DNA of 64,000 nucleotides, from contig NZ_CP083455.1 of the NCBI RefSeq assembly GCF_020229735.1, forward strand, positions 1,391,001 through 1,455,000, in the 5' to 3' direction. Numbering within the stretch: position 1 is the stretch's first letter; each line of letters opens with the position of its first letter. This document shows, in pieces, positions 42,388-54,284 of this stretch. The translations under genes were made by a program, and so were the position numbers. The stretch is from Deinococcus taeanensis (GTDB lineage Bacteria > Deinococcota > Deinococci > Deinococcales > Deinococcaceae). Under the pieces are notes generated by a model, which was not told the origin of the DNA, did no database searches, and worked only from the letters and a program-made list of their open reading frames with translations.

Positions 42388-43386
42388 ATGACCACCCTCT
42401 CCTCCGCCGCGCACGGCGACCTCCGGCAGGTCGCGGCCGTACTGCTTGCCCACCAGGGACCCATCGTGGTTCTGTCCCACGAGAATCCGGACGGCGACGC
42501 GCTGGGCAGTGTCCTGGGACTCACCCGCGCGCTGCGCCAGCTGGGCCGCGAGGTGATCGCCCCGATGCACGTCCCCCGGTACCTGACGTTCATGACCGAG
42601 CCGGGCGAACTGAGCCCCCGCCTGGACGACTGGCCCGAAGGAGCGCTGGTGGCCGTGCTGGACGTGGACAACAATGACCCCAGCCGCGTGGCTGGCGCGG
42701 ACCTGACCACCTTCACCGGCCCGGTCGTGAATGTGGACCACCACGGCACGAATCGCCGGCAGGCGACGGCGCTCGCTGTGGACCCCAGCCAGCCGGCCGC
42801 AGCCATCATGGTCGCAGACCTGGTTCAGCTGCTGGGGGTTCGCTGGACGGAACAGATTGCCACCGCCCTGATGCTGGGGCTGATTACCGATACGGGGTCG
42901 TTCCGCTTCGACTCGGTCACCCCCGACGCCTTCCGGGCCGCCGCGACCCTGCGGGAGGCCGGAGCGCGCCTGGGCTGGATCAGTGACCACCTCAGCCAGA
43001 ACCCCCACACCTACTACCATCTGCTGCGTGAGGTGCTGGGCACCCTGCAGTTTCTGCACGGCGGCCGCGTGGTGCTGGCCCGCGTGGACGAGGCCATGCT
43101 GGACCGTTCCGGCGCCAGCTGGGAGGACGTGGAGAACTACGTGGGGATGCTGCGCAACGCCGAGGGTGCCCAGCTGGCCGTGATGGTCAAGGACTACGGG
43201 GACCGCGTGAAGCTGTCACTGCGCTCCCGGGGTGGCGTCAGTGCCCAGAATATTGCCGTGAGTCTCGGGGGGGGCGGGCACGTCCCGGCGGCCGGCGCGA
43301 GCCTCCAGGAGCCGTTCGCCGAGGCTTTTGGACGCCTGGAGGCTGCGATCACTGCAGAACTGGCCCGGGTGGACGCCGCGCAGTAA
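42388..43386 (+). CDS. nrnA: DHH/DHHA1 phosphoesterase, NrnA-like nanoRNase/pAp phosphatase
   Basis: 332 residues. The DHH domain has HENPDGDALGS, DVDNNDPSRV, VDHHGTN and GLITDTGSF metal-binding motifs; the C-terminal DHHA1 domain ends with GGGGHVPAAG. This is the NrnA arrangement: degradation of 2-5 nt RNA and dephosphorylation of pAp, possibly also pGpG, the product of the EAL domain encoded at 6705-9143. Leaderless start. Confidence 0.92.
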   Translation: MTTLSSAAHGDLRQVAAVLLAHQGPIVVLSHENPDGDALGSVLGLTRALRQLGREVIAPMHVPRYLTFMTEPGELSPRLDDWPEGALVAVLDVDNNDPSRVAGADLTTFTGPVVNVDHHGTNRRQATALAVDPSQPAAAIMVADLVQLLGVRWTEQIATALMLGLITDTGSFRFDSVTPDAFRAAATLREAGARLGWISDHLSQNPHTYYHLLREVLGTLQFLHGGRVVLARVDEAMLDRSGASWEDVENYVGMLRNAEGAQLAVMVKDYGDRVKLSLRSRGGVSAQNIAVSLGGGGHVPAAGASLQEPFAEAFGRLEAAITAELARVDAAQ

Positions 43387-43424
43387 TCCAGTGGGGTCGG
43401 CACGCGGCGCGGCGGGCAGTAAGG

Positions 43425-43458
43425 CGAGAGGGCGCCGCGGGCCACGGCGCCCCTCTCG
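43425..43458. terminator. bidirectional hairpin between nrnA and the beta-lactamase-like gene
   Basis: CGAGAGGG-CGCCG (43425-43437) pairs with CGGCGCCCCTCTCG (43445-43458) with one bulged base. Confidence 0.65.
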
Positions 43459-43465
43459 TCAGGGG

Positions 43466-44659
43466 TCAGGGCCAGGAGACCGCCGATCTGATCGGCGGAC
43501 CGTCCAGGATCACCTTCAGCGCCGCGTTGATCCACAGGAATGCCCGGCGGGTGTTCGGCATGGTGTAGGTCTGCTCTGCGCCGTGCTGCATGAACACGTA
43601 CACGAGGTGCCGCCCGTCCGTGGTTTCCACGTACCCGCTGTACGTGAGAAGCTGCCAGCCGTTGCCGCCTTTGGCGCCCACGTACCGCACGCGTCCCTGA
43701 TGCGTGATGGTGAGGGCCGAGCGGCCGAACCCGAGGGCCATCACGTCCCGCTGCCAGCGGCGCGCCCCCTCACTCAGGTCGGGCCGCAGGAATTCCTGCG
43801 CGACCAGCGTTCCAAACTCATACGGGGTGCTGAGGTTGTACACCCGCAGGTCCTCCGCCAGCCGGTGCCGCTGCTCGAAGTACGTGTCCAGCTGCCGCTG
43901 CAGATAATCAGGCCGGGTCTGCTGGGCGTCCGCGTCGATTTGCCCGGCAAGTCTGGCCTGCTCCGGCCCGCGCGCCTCCGGCCAGGCGGAGGCAGCGTTG
44001 AACGCCGGAGACAGCCCTGCCTGCGCCGCCCACCAGGCCTTGGTGGGCAGAATCAGCCGCGTGTGGCACAGACCCAGGTGATCCGCGAGCCCCTGAACGG
44101 TCTGGAGCCCGGCGCGGCGATGCAGGATGTCGGTGGCCGTGTTGTCACTGTTGCGGATCATGCGCTCGGAGAGGGTCCGCACGTCCGAGTGATCGAACGG
44201 GAAACTTCCGAGCGACTGGTTCTGCCGCGTGACGCTGAAACGCTCCTTCGCCTGCAGCCGTCCGGCGTCCAATTCGCGCAGCACCGCCCACAGCACCGCC
44301 TGCTTGTACGTGCTCGCCAGTGGGAACACGCCGTCCGGGTCAGCAGCAACCGCGCGGAGGGGCCGCAGGGTCACGGGGTCCACCTCCGCCACCCACAGGC
44401 CCAACCGGCCACTCAGGGGCCGCGGAGGGGCCGGTGCACGCGGAACTGCCGGCGCGGCGCGCAGGCACCCCCGCTCATCTCGCATCGGATCTGCGGCGGC
44501 GTGGGCCGCCCCGTGGCGCTGCAGCCGCACGTGGCCCTCACTGGAGGCCGGGCCACCTGAACGACAGGCCACCAGCAGCCCGCACACCAGCGCCGCGAGG
44601 CCCACCCGGCCCAGCAGGGGGGCGCAGGCGGCGTGAAAGGTGAAAGCCAGGGAACGCAA
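43466..44659 (-). CDS. class A beta-lactamase-fold serine hydrolase lipoprotein
   Basis: 397 residues. The start is TTG 44659, six bases after the degV stop; a lipobox ends at Cys32 (LVAC). The three class A motifs are intact: STYK at 116-119 (nucleophile Ser), SDN at 171-173, and KGG in GAKGGNGW near the C-terminus. A proline-rich linker (about 68-82) separates the anchor from the domain. It may be a true beta-lactamase or a related penicillin-recognising esterase; I cannot judge the Glu166 equivalent. Translationally linked to degV. Confidence 0.85.
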   Translation of the reverse strand: MRSLAFTFHAACAPLLGRVGLAALVCGLLVACRSGGPASSEGHVRLQRHGAAHAAADPMRDERGCLRAAPAVPRAPAPPRPLSGRLGLWVAEVDPVTLRPLRAVAADPDGVFPLASTYKQAVLWAVLRELDAGRLQAKERFSVTRQNQSLGSFPFDHSDVRTLSERMIRNSDNTATDILHRRAGLQTVQGLADHLGLCHTRLILPTKAWWAAQAGLSPAFNAASAWPEARGPEQARLAGQIDADAQQTRPDYLQRQLDTYFEQRHRLAEDLRVYNLSTPYEFGTLVAQEFLRPDLSEGARRWQRDVMALGFGRSALTITHQGRVRYVGAKGGNGWQLLTYSGYVETTDGRHLVYVFMQHGAEQTYTMPNTRRAFLWINAALKVILDGPPIRSAVSWP

Positions 44660-44665
44660 TCCGGG

Positions 44666-45511
44666 TCAGACCTGAACGGGTTCCAGGGTCACGCCGACCG
44701 TACCGGGCCCGGCGTGCGTCGCCACGACGGCACCGATCTGGTGGTTGCCCATGTCCTCGAAGTTCACGCCGCGCAGCCCGTCACGGACCTCCTGCACGAA
44801 CGCCTCCCCGCCGGGCGTGCTCATGATCGCCACGCGCGCCCCACCGTGCTTCGCCACGTACTTCTTCACGTGGTCCACGATGTCCGCCATGGCCTTTTTG
44901 TGGCCGCGGACGCGGCCGCCGGATTCCACGCGCCCGTCGCGGACCACCAGGATCGGCTTGATGTTCAGCAGGCCGCCCAGCAGCGCCTGCGCCCCACCAA
45001 TCCGGCCGTTGATGCGCAGGAAGTCCAGGGTGTCCACCGTAAAGCGGATGTCCGCGTGCTGCGCCGCGGCTTCCAGCTTCGCCACGATCTGCGCCATGCT
45101 GCGCCCTTCATGAACGAGTTCCGCGGTGCGCAGCACGCGCAGGCCCAGCCCCATGCTCACCGAGCGGCTGTCCACGACCGTGACCTTCCCGCCGAATTCC
45201 TGCGCGGCCAGCCGCGCGCTGCCGACCGTGCCGGACATCTGCCCGCTGATGTGGATGCTCAGCACCTCGTCCGCGTGTTCCAGCGCGTGGCTGTACGCCA
45301 CGGCAAACTCGGCCGGACTGGGCTGGGAGGTACTGGGCGTCTTCTTCCCGGCCTTCAGGCCCGCGAAGATGTCGCCCGGCCGGATCTCCAGTCCGTCTCT
45401 GTGCATCTTGCCATCGAACAGAACGTACAGTGGCACGCTGGTCACGCGAATCTGCGCGAGCAGGTCCGGACTCAGGTCACACGTGGAATCCGTGACAATT
45501 GCAATGGTCAT
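44666..45511 (-). CDS. DegV-family fatty-acid-binding protein
   Basis: 281 residues. Typical opening [15 protein letters not shown], then [25 protein letters not shown], and [19 protein letters not shown] with [11 protein letters not shown]. DegV proteins bind fatty acids and present them to fatty acid kinase FakA in Firmicutes; no fakA is visible here. ATG 45511 follows TAGTAT by six bases (leaderless). First gene of a two-gene unit with the beta-lactamase-like gene. Confidence 0.93.
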   Translation of the reverse strand: MTIAIVTDSTCDLSPDLLAQIRVTSVPLYVLFDGKMHRDGLEIRPGDIFAGLKAGKKTPSTSQPSPAEFAVAYSHALEHADEVLSIHISGQMSGTVGSARLAAQEFGGKVTVVDSRSVSMGLGLRVLRTAELVHEGRSMAQIVAKLEAAAQHADIRFTVDTLDFLRINGRIGGAQALLGGLLNIKPILVVRDGRVESGGRVRGHKKAMADIVDHVKKYVAKHGGARVAIMSTPGGEAFVQEVRDGLRGVNFEDMGNHQIGAVVATHAGPGTVGVTLEPVQV

Positions 45512-45517
45512 TCGATG

Positions 45518-45523
45518 ATACTA
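45518..45523 (-). promoter_or_regulatory. leaderless promoter of the DegV gene
   Basis: TAGTAT on the minus strand, 6 bases before ATG 45511. Confidence 0.6.
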
Positions 45524-45657
45524 GCGTGACGCGCCCCGCTCCCCGCACGCACCGGAGGCACGGGGATGACCCGAGTGGTCCGGCGGGCACTGGCGCAGGT
45601 GCCTACAGGACGGAACCGCGGCCCTGACAAGAGCAGCGGTCCCTTCTCACGGCAGTC

Positions 45658-48843
<3,186 letters not shown>

Positions 48844-49187
48844 GGGGCAACTCCTTCAGGCGAAATACTTCAACTGTACTGCGGCGCGAACTTGAACTGA
48901 GTCAAATTATCACAGGTTCACCGGTCACAGCACACTGAAATTCCCCCCCGGCGCCACTCCCTCCCCCAGAAGAACGCCGGGCATCCAGCGGCACGGGAGC
49001 CTCCCCGGGCCCACCCCCGGCCTGACCGGGTAGACACCAGTGGCACGGTGGCCTCCCCTGGGCGGGCCACGGACGGTATAGCCGGGACCACCGCCGAACC
49101 CTGGGCCCGATGGCCGCGCCGCCACCGCCTTCAGCCCGCCGGCAGGCGTGCCTGCCCCGGCCGGGTGGGTGCGCTAGCCTGACAGGC
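48844..49187. other. intergenic region between the Fe-S oxidoreductase and moxR
   Basis: A divergent spacer of 344 bases. Near the oxidoreductase gene it has an A/T-richer element with TTGA/TCAA arms around 48892-48905 that could be an operator; the rest is G/C-rich with no credible ORF. Confidence 0.4.
49175..49180 (+). promoter_or_regulatory. leaderless -10 of the moxR gene
   Basis: TAGCCT followed by 7 bases and GTG 49188. Confidence 0.6.
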
Positions 49188-50213
<1,026 letters not shown>

Positions 50214-50284
50214 GTGCAGCGGCGGCCGGTGAGGACCGACAGCCGGCGCCCCGGCCGCTCCCCGCTCCGGGCGGCGGGGGCGCC

Positions 50285-51424
50285 GTGACGGGGCCTGTGC
50301 CGGTCACGCCGGACTTTCAGCGGCTGATTTCCGGAGCGCGGCTGCGCCTGAGAGGCCGCTCGGCCTTCTTCGCGACGCTGCTGCTGCACGCGGAATTCGT
50401 TCCGTCCCGCGAGGTTGCGGCGGCGGGCACGGACGGTGAGCGGGTGTACGTGAACCCGGAGGTGGCCGCCAGTCTGCCCGTGGATGTGCTCGATGGCCTG
50501 CTGCTGCACGAGGTGCTGCACGCCGCGCTGTCGCACGTGGAGCGGCGCGGGCCGCGCGAGAAGAAACGCTGGAACAAGAGTGCGGACCTGATCGTGAACG
50601 GCATGGTGGCCGCCGCGGGCCTGCCGGTCCCGCCGCAATCCCGCCGGGACGAGCACCTGGAGCGCCTGAGCGTGGAAGAGGTGTACACCGCCATTGAGGC
50701 CGAAGCGCAGGGCGACGGCGAGGACGAAGGGGATGACCTGCTCGACGGCCCCCCAAGTGACGCGCCGCCCCGCGGGCAGAAACCCGGACAGAGCGGACAG
50801 ACCCAGCGTCAGTGGCAGCAGGCGCTGGCGCAGGCCCGCAGCGTGGAAGCCATGAGTGGCAAGGGCGACGACCCGCTGGGCGAACACCGCGAGTTGCAGC
50901 GCCTCGCGCCTGCGCGGCTCGACTGGCGGGCGCACCTGTGGCGCTTCCTCGCCCGGACGCCGGTGGATTTCGGGGGGTTCGACCGGCGGTTCGTGGGCCG
51001 GGGCCTGTACCTGGAGGCGCTGGATGACGAGTCCCTGCGCGCCCTGATCGCCGTGGACACCTCAGGCAGTGTGGATGACGACGCCGTGCGCGCCCTGGTG
51101 AGCGAGGTGCAGGGGGTGCTGGGCGCGTACCCGCACGTGCGGGCCACGCTGTACTACGCGGACACGGAGGCGTACGGTCCGCACGACCTGACCCCCGGCG
51201 GGGAGATCCCGCCGCCGCAGGGTGGGGGTGGCACGGACTTCCGCCCGGTGTTCGCCCTGCTCGATGAGCATGAGCCGGACGTGCTGGTGTACCTCACGGA
51301 CGGGTACGGGGACTTCCCGGACGCGGCGCCGCGCGTCCCGACGCTGTGGGTGGTGCCGCCTGGTGGGCTGGAGGACGAAGGCTTCCCGTTCGGTGAGGTG
51401 CTGCGCCTGGAGGAACACACATGA
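50285..51424 (+). CDS. DUF2201-type VWA-like putative metallopeptidase
   Basis: 379 residues. The N-terminal metallopeptidase-like domain carries HEVLH (75-79), a zinc HExxH motif, followed by a basic, Gln/Gly-rich and acidic linker (about 140-185) and a C-terminal VWA-like domain with a MIDAS-type DTSGS (about 259-263) and VYLTDGYGDFP. This is the DUF2201 pairing normally found next to MoxR ATPases. The substrate is unknown. GTG 50285; its stop overlaps nudC as ATGA. Confidence 0.88.
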   Translation: MTGPVPVTPDFQRLISGARLRLRGRSAFFATLLLHAEFVPSREVAAAGTDGERVYVNPEVAASLPVDVLDGLLLHEVLHAALSHVERRGPREKKRWNKSADLIVNGMVAAAGLPVPPQSRRDEHLERLSVEEVYTAIEAEAQGDGEDEGDDLLDGPPSDAPPRGQKPGQSGQTQRQWQQALAQARSVEAMSGKGDDPLGEHRELQRLAPARLDWRAHLWRFLARTPVDFGGFDRRFVGRGLYLEALDDESLRALIAVDTSGSVDDDAVRALVSEVQGVLGAYPHVRATLYYADTEAYGPHDLTPGGEIPPPQGGGGTDFRPVFALLDEHEPDVLVYLTDGYGDFPDAAPRVPTLWVVPPGGLEDEGFPFGEVLRLEEHT

Positions 51425-52242
51425 TCGCCACGAGCCGCCCACAGGCGTTCGAGCCGGACCTGACCCTGAGTCCCACCCCGCAGACCGTGTGGTTCGTTTT
51501 TCAGGGGCCCAGACTGCTGGTGCGTGAGGACGGCACCCTCCCCCAGGGTGAGGTGCCCTGGGCGCTGGAGGACGTCACGCCGCTGGGCCGCCAGGAGGAC
51601 GTGCCGTTCTTCACTGCGGGTCTGAGCGGTGACGCGCCGGAGGGCTGGGCGGCGCTGCCCGTCCGGGCGTGCTTCGGCCGCCTGCCGGATGACCGGATGG
51701 GTCTGGCCGGGTACGCGGCGCAGGTGCTGGATTTCATCCGCACCCACCGTTACTGCGGTCGCTGCGCCTCGGCCCTGACCGACGCGGCGCATGAGCGCTC
51801 CCGCCGCTGCCCGAACTGCGGCCTGGCGGTGTACCCGCGCGTGGCGCCCGTGGCAATGGTCCTGATTCACCGCGGGCAGGGCGCCGCCACGGAACTGCTT
51901 CTGGCCCGCAGTCCGCACTTTCCGCCCGGAATGTACTCCGCCATTGCCGGCTTCGTGGAGCCGTCTGAGACGCTGGAAACAGCGGCGCGGCGCGAGGTGC
52001 TTGAGGAGGTGGGCGTGCAGGTGGGGGAGCTGCGCTACGCGTTCAGTCAGCCGTGGCCGTTCCCGCACTCCCTGATGCTGGGTTTTGACGCCGAGTACGT
52101 GAGCGGGGCGATCACCCCCCAGGCCGGTGAGATCGAGGACGCCCGCTGGTTTCCGGTCACGGCCCTGCCGACCCTGCCGGCACCGGTGAGTATCGCCCGC
52201 GCGCTGATCGACCGGGCGGTGCAGGCCGCGCTTCCCCTCTAG
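51421..52242 (+). CDS. nudC: NAD+ diphosphatase / NADH pyrophosphatase NudC
   Basis: 273 residues. Zinc-ribbon CGRC and CPNC (residues about 116-135), then a Nudix box GFVEPSETLETAARREVLEEVGV and the NudC-specific SQPWPFPHS motif. It hydrolyses NADH/NAD and in E. coli removes NAD caps from RNA. Coupled to the upstream VWA gene through ATGA (51421-51424), which is unusual company for nudC and may reflect a shared role. Confidence 0.96.
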   Translation: MIATSRPQAFEPDLTLSPTPQTVWFVFQGPRLLVREDGTLPQGEVPWALEDVTPLGRQEDVPFFTAGLSGDAPEGWAALPVRACFGRLPDDRMGLAGYAAQVLDFIRTHRYCGRCASALTDAAHERSRRCPNCGLAVYPRVAPVAMVLIHRGQGAATELLLARSPHFPPGMYSAIAGFVEPSETLETAARREVLEEVGVQVGELRYAFSQPWPFPHSLMLGFDAEYVSGAITPQAGEIEDARWFPVTALPTLPAPVSIARALIDRAVQAALPL

Positions 52243-52296
52243 GCGGCCCGGTTCAGGGACGCCGCGCTCCCCGGCGCTCGTGGCATCATCGGGCGG

Positions 52297-53697
52297 ATGA
52301 CTGGCGAGCTAGACCCGCGCACACTGACCATTCTGGGAGTGGAGGGCGCCCTGGAGGCCGCGGCCGCTCCCCGCGCCACGGCTGACACCCTCTCGGGCCT
52401 CAGCGCGCACCCGGATTCCCGCGTGCGCGCCCTGGTGGCCCGCCACCCCAACACGCCGGTGGACGTGCTGGGCAGCCTCGCTGCGGCGTATCCGGCGGAC
52501 GTGCTGGCCAATCCTGGCCTGCCGCTGATGCGTCTGGCCCGCCCCAATCTGCTGAACGCGTTTCCTGCAGACGGCGTGATTGCCCTGCTGAACGCGCCCG
52601 GTCTGCCCGGGTGGGTGGTGGACGCCGCCCTGCGGCACGACGATTACGCGGTGCGCACCGCGCTGGCTGCCCGGCCGGGCCTGAGTGCCGAGCGGGTCGC
52701 GGCGCTCGCGCAGGACGCCGGGTGGCAGATCCGCGAGGCGGTGGCGCGGCGGGAGGGACTCAGTGAGGCCCTGGTGCGTCAGCTGGCCGCAGATGATGAC
52801 TACGACGTCCGCAAGGCCGTGGCGGCCCGAACGGACCTTCCAGGGGACGTTCTGCGACGCTTCGTGCAGGACGGGCACGGCATGGTCCGTGCCAGCGTCG
52901 CGCGCCGGCTGGACCTGCCGCTGGACTGCATGATCACGCTGGCAGCTGACGGTGACCCGGACGTGCTGGGCACCCTGGCGCGCCGCGTGGACCTGCCGCG
53001 CAGCGTGCGTGAGTGGCTCTCCACCAGTGACCAGCCGCTTGTGCGGGCCGCCGCCCTGCAGGCCTGGACCGTCCCCGGGTCGTGGCTGGTGCGCGCAGAG
53101 CAGGACGCCGACGCGGACGTGCGGGCCGCCCTGGCGCGCCGCCCGGACCTGCCGGCGCAGCTGCTGGTCCGTCTGGCGGGCGACGAGTCTGAAACGGTGA
53201 GGCGCGCGGTGCTGGAACGCAGTGACCTGCCGGATGAGGCGGTGCTGGCCCTGGCGCGGGCGCCTGAACAGGACATCCGCCTGCACGTCGCGAGTGCGGA
53301 GGATCTGAGCGGCGCGGTGCTCGACGTTCTGATAGGGGACCTGGACGCCAGTGTCCGCACGGTGCTGGCGGTCCGGCCGGACCTGGGTGAGTCGAGGCTG
53401 GCGGCGCTGGCCGCCGACCTGAACCCGGAGGTGCGCCGCGCCGTGGCGTACGCAGCGGGCACGCCGCCGGGCACGCTGGCGGTACTGGCGGGTGACGTGA
53501 ACGCCGGGGTGCGGCGCGCCGCGGCGCTTCATCCGTCGCTGCCGGCTGGACAGCTGGACGCGTTGGCGGGAGATACCGATGACGGCGTGCGGCTGGCTGT
53601 GGCGGGCCGGGCGGACCTCTCCCCTGCCGTGCGGGCGCGGCTCCTGGCCGACACGGAACCCAGCGTGCGTGAGGAAGCCGCCCTGACGCAGGGCTGA
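52297..53697 (+). CDS. leucine-rich-repeat-variant (LRV) / HEAT-like repeat protein
   Basis: 466 residues made almost entirely of about 15 repeats of 24 residues of the type (L)ARRPDLPAQLLVRLAGDESETVRRAV, with the consensus RxDLP xxxLxxLAxDxDxxVRxAxA. This matches the LRV alpha/3-10 superhelix, a scaffold for protein-protein contacts. No N-terminal Fe-S ligands are present, unlike the nitrogen-fixation LRV protein. ATG 52297 has CATCAT 7 bases upstream. As the last gene of the MoxR-VWA-NudC run it may serve as their adaptor. Confidence 0.85.
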   Translation: MTGELDPRTLTILGVEGALEAAAAPRATADTLSGLSAHPDSRVRALVARHPNTPVDVLGSLAAAYPADVLANPGLPLMRLARPNLLNAFPADGVIALLNAPGLPGWVVDAALRHDDYAVRTALAARPGLSAERVAALAQDAGWQIREAVARREGLSEALVRQLAADDDYDVRKAVAARTDLPGDVLRRFVQDGHGMVRASVARRLDLPLDCMITLAADGDPDVLGTLARRVDLPRSVREWLSTSDQPLVRAAALQAWTVPGSWLVRAEQDADADVRAALARRPDLPAQLLVRLAGDESETVRRAVLERSDLPDEAVLALARAPEQDIRLHVASAEDLSGAVLDVLIGDLDASVRTVLAVRPDLGESRLAALAADLNPEVRRAVAYAAGTPPGTLAVLAGDVNAGVRRAAALHPSLPAGQLDALAGDTDDGVRLAVAGRADLSPAVRARLLADTEPSVREEAALTQG

Positions 53698-53702
53698 AGC
53701 CT

Positions 53703-53727
53703 CGGCGCGGACAATCTGTCCGCGCCG
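53703..53727 (+). terminator. hairpin after the LRV gene
   Basis: CGGCGCGGACA (53703-53713) and TGTCCGCGCCG (53717-53727), perfect 11-bp stem, triloop; no T-run. Confidence 0.6.
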
Positions 53728-53828
53728 TACGCCAGAAGGCAGAGGCGCCCTGATCGTGTTGCCCGTGAGACTGCGGGCGTGACGGATCTTCGCCTGCCCC
53801 TGGGGGGGGCCTGCAGTTCAGTGTTCGC

Positions 53829-54254
53829 GTGTCGGTTCTGTGCCCGCGCGGTTCCTTCCTCCTGACAAACACGGGCGCCGGAGCGAACGGAAGTGGGTTT
53901 CACTTCCTCCCGGGCGGCGCCCTGAGAGCCGACGAGGACACCGCGGCCTGTGCGGCGCGGGAGTGGCAGGAAGAGACTGGCCTGCAGCCTGGCCCTCTGC
54001 GGCTGGTGGGGGTGATTGAGAGTTGCTTCGGCGCGCGCGGACGGCGGCAGCACGAAGTGGGCTTCTCCTCCCACATGGCGGCCCCGGACGCCCTGCCGGA
54101 CGAACCGTTTACGGTCCTGGATAACGCGGCCGTGACCGGTCAGTGGGTCCCGTTCACCCAGCTTGAGGCCACTCCCGTGTACCCGCTGGTGCTCACGGCG
54201 TTGCTCAGTGTCCCGCCTGGTGTGGTGCGGCACACCCTGAACCGCGAGGCGTGA
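53829..54254 (+). CDS. Nudix hydrolase, probably N-terminally frameshifted
   Basis: 141 residues in the intact frame. The Nudix box is GGALRADEDTAACAAREWQEETGL, which meets the Gx5Ex7REUxEExGU rule. The natural start is probably GTG 53779, whose frame reads TDLRLPLGG and then runs into a G8 tract (53802-53809). Adding one base, or removing two, continues as LQFSVRVSVLCPRG, the expected first strand of the fold. The called start GTG 53829 truncates this strand. Family members hydrolyse nucleoside diphosphate-linked substrates; the substrate is not deducible. GAGACT lies six bases before GTG 53779. Confidence 0.75.
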   Translation: MSVLCPRGSFLLTNTGAGANGSGFHFLPGGALRADEDTAACAAREWQEETGLQPGPLRLVGVIESCFGARGRRQHEVGFSSHMAAPDALPDEPFTVLDNAAVTGQWVPFTQLEATPVYPLVLTALLSVPPGVVRHTLNREA

Positions 54255-54284
54255 GGGCCCCGCGGGTTCAGTCCGGTCCGGTCT

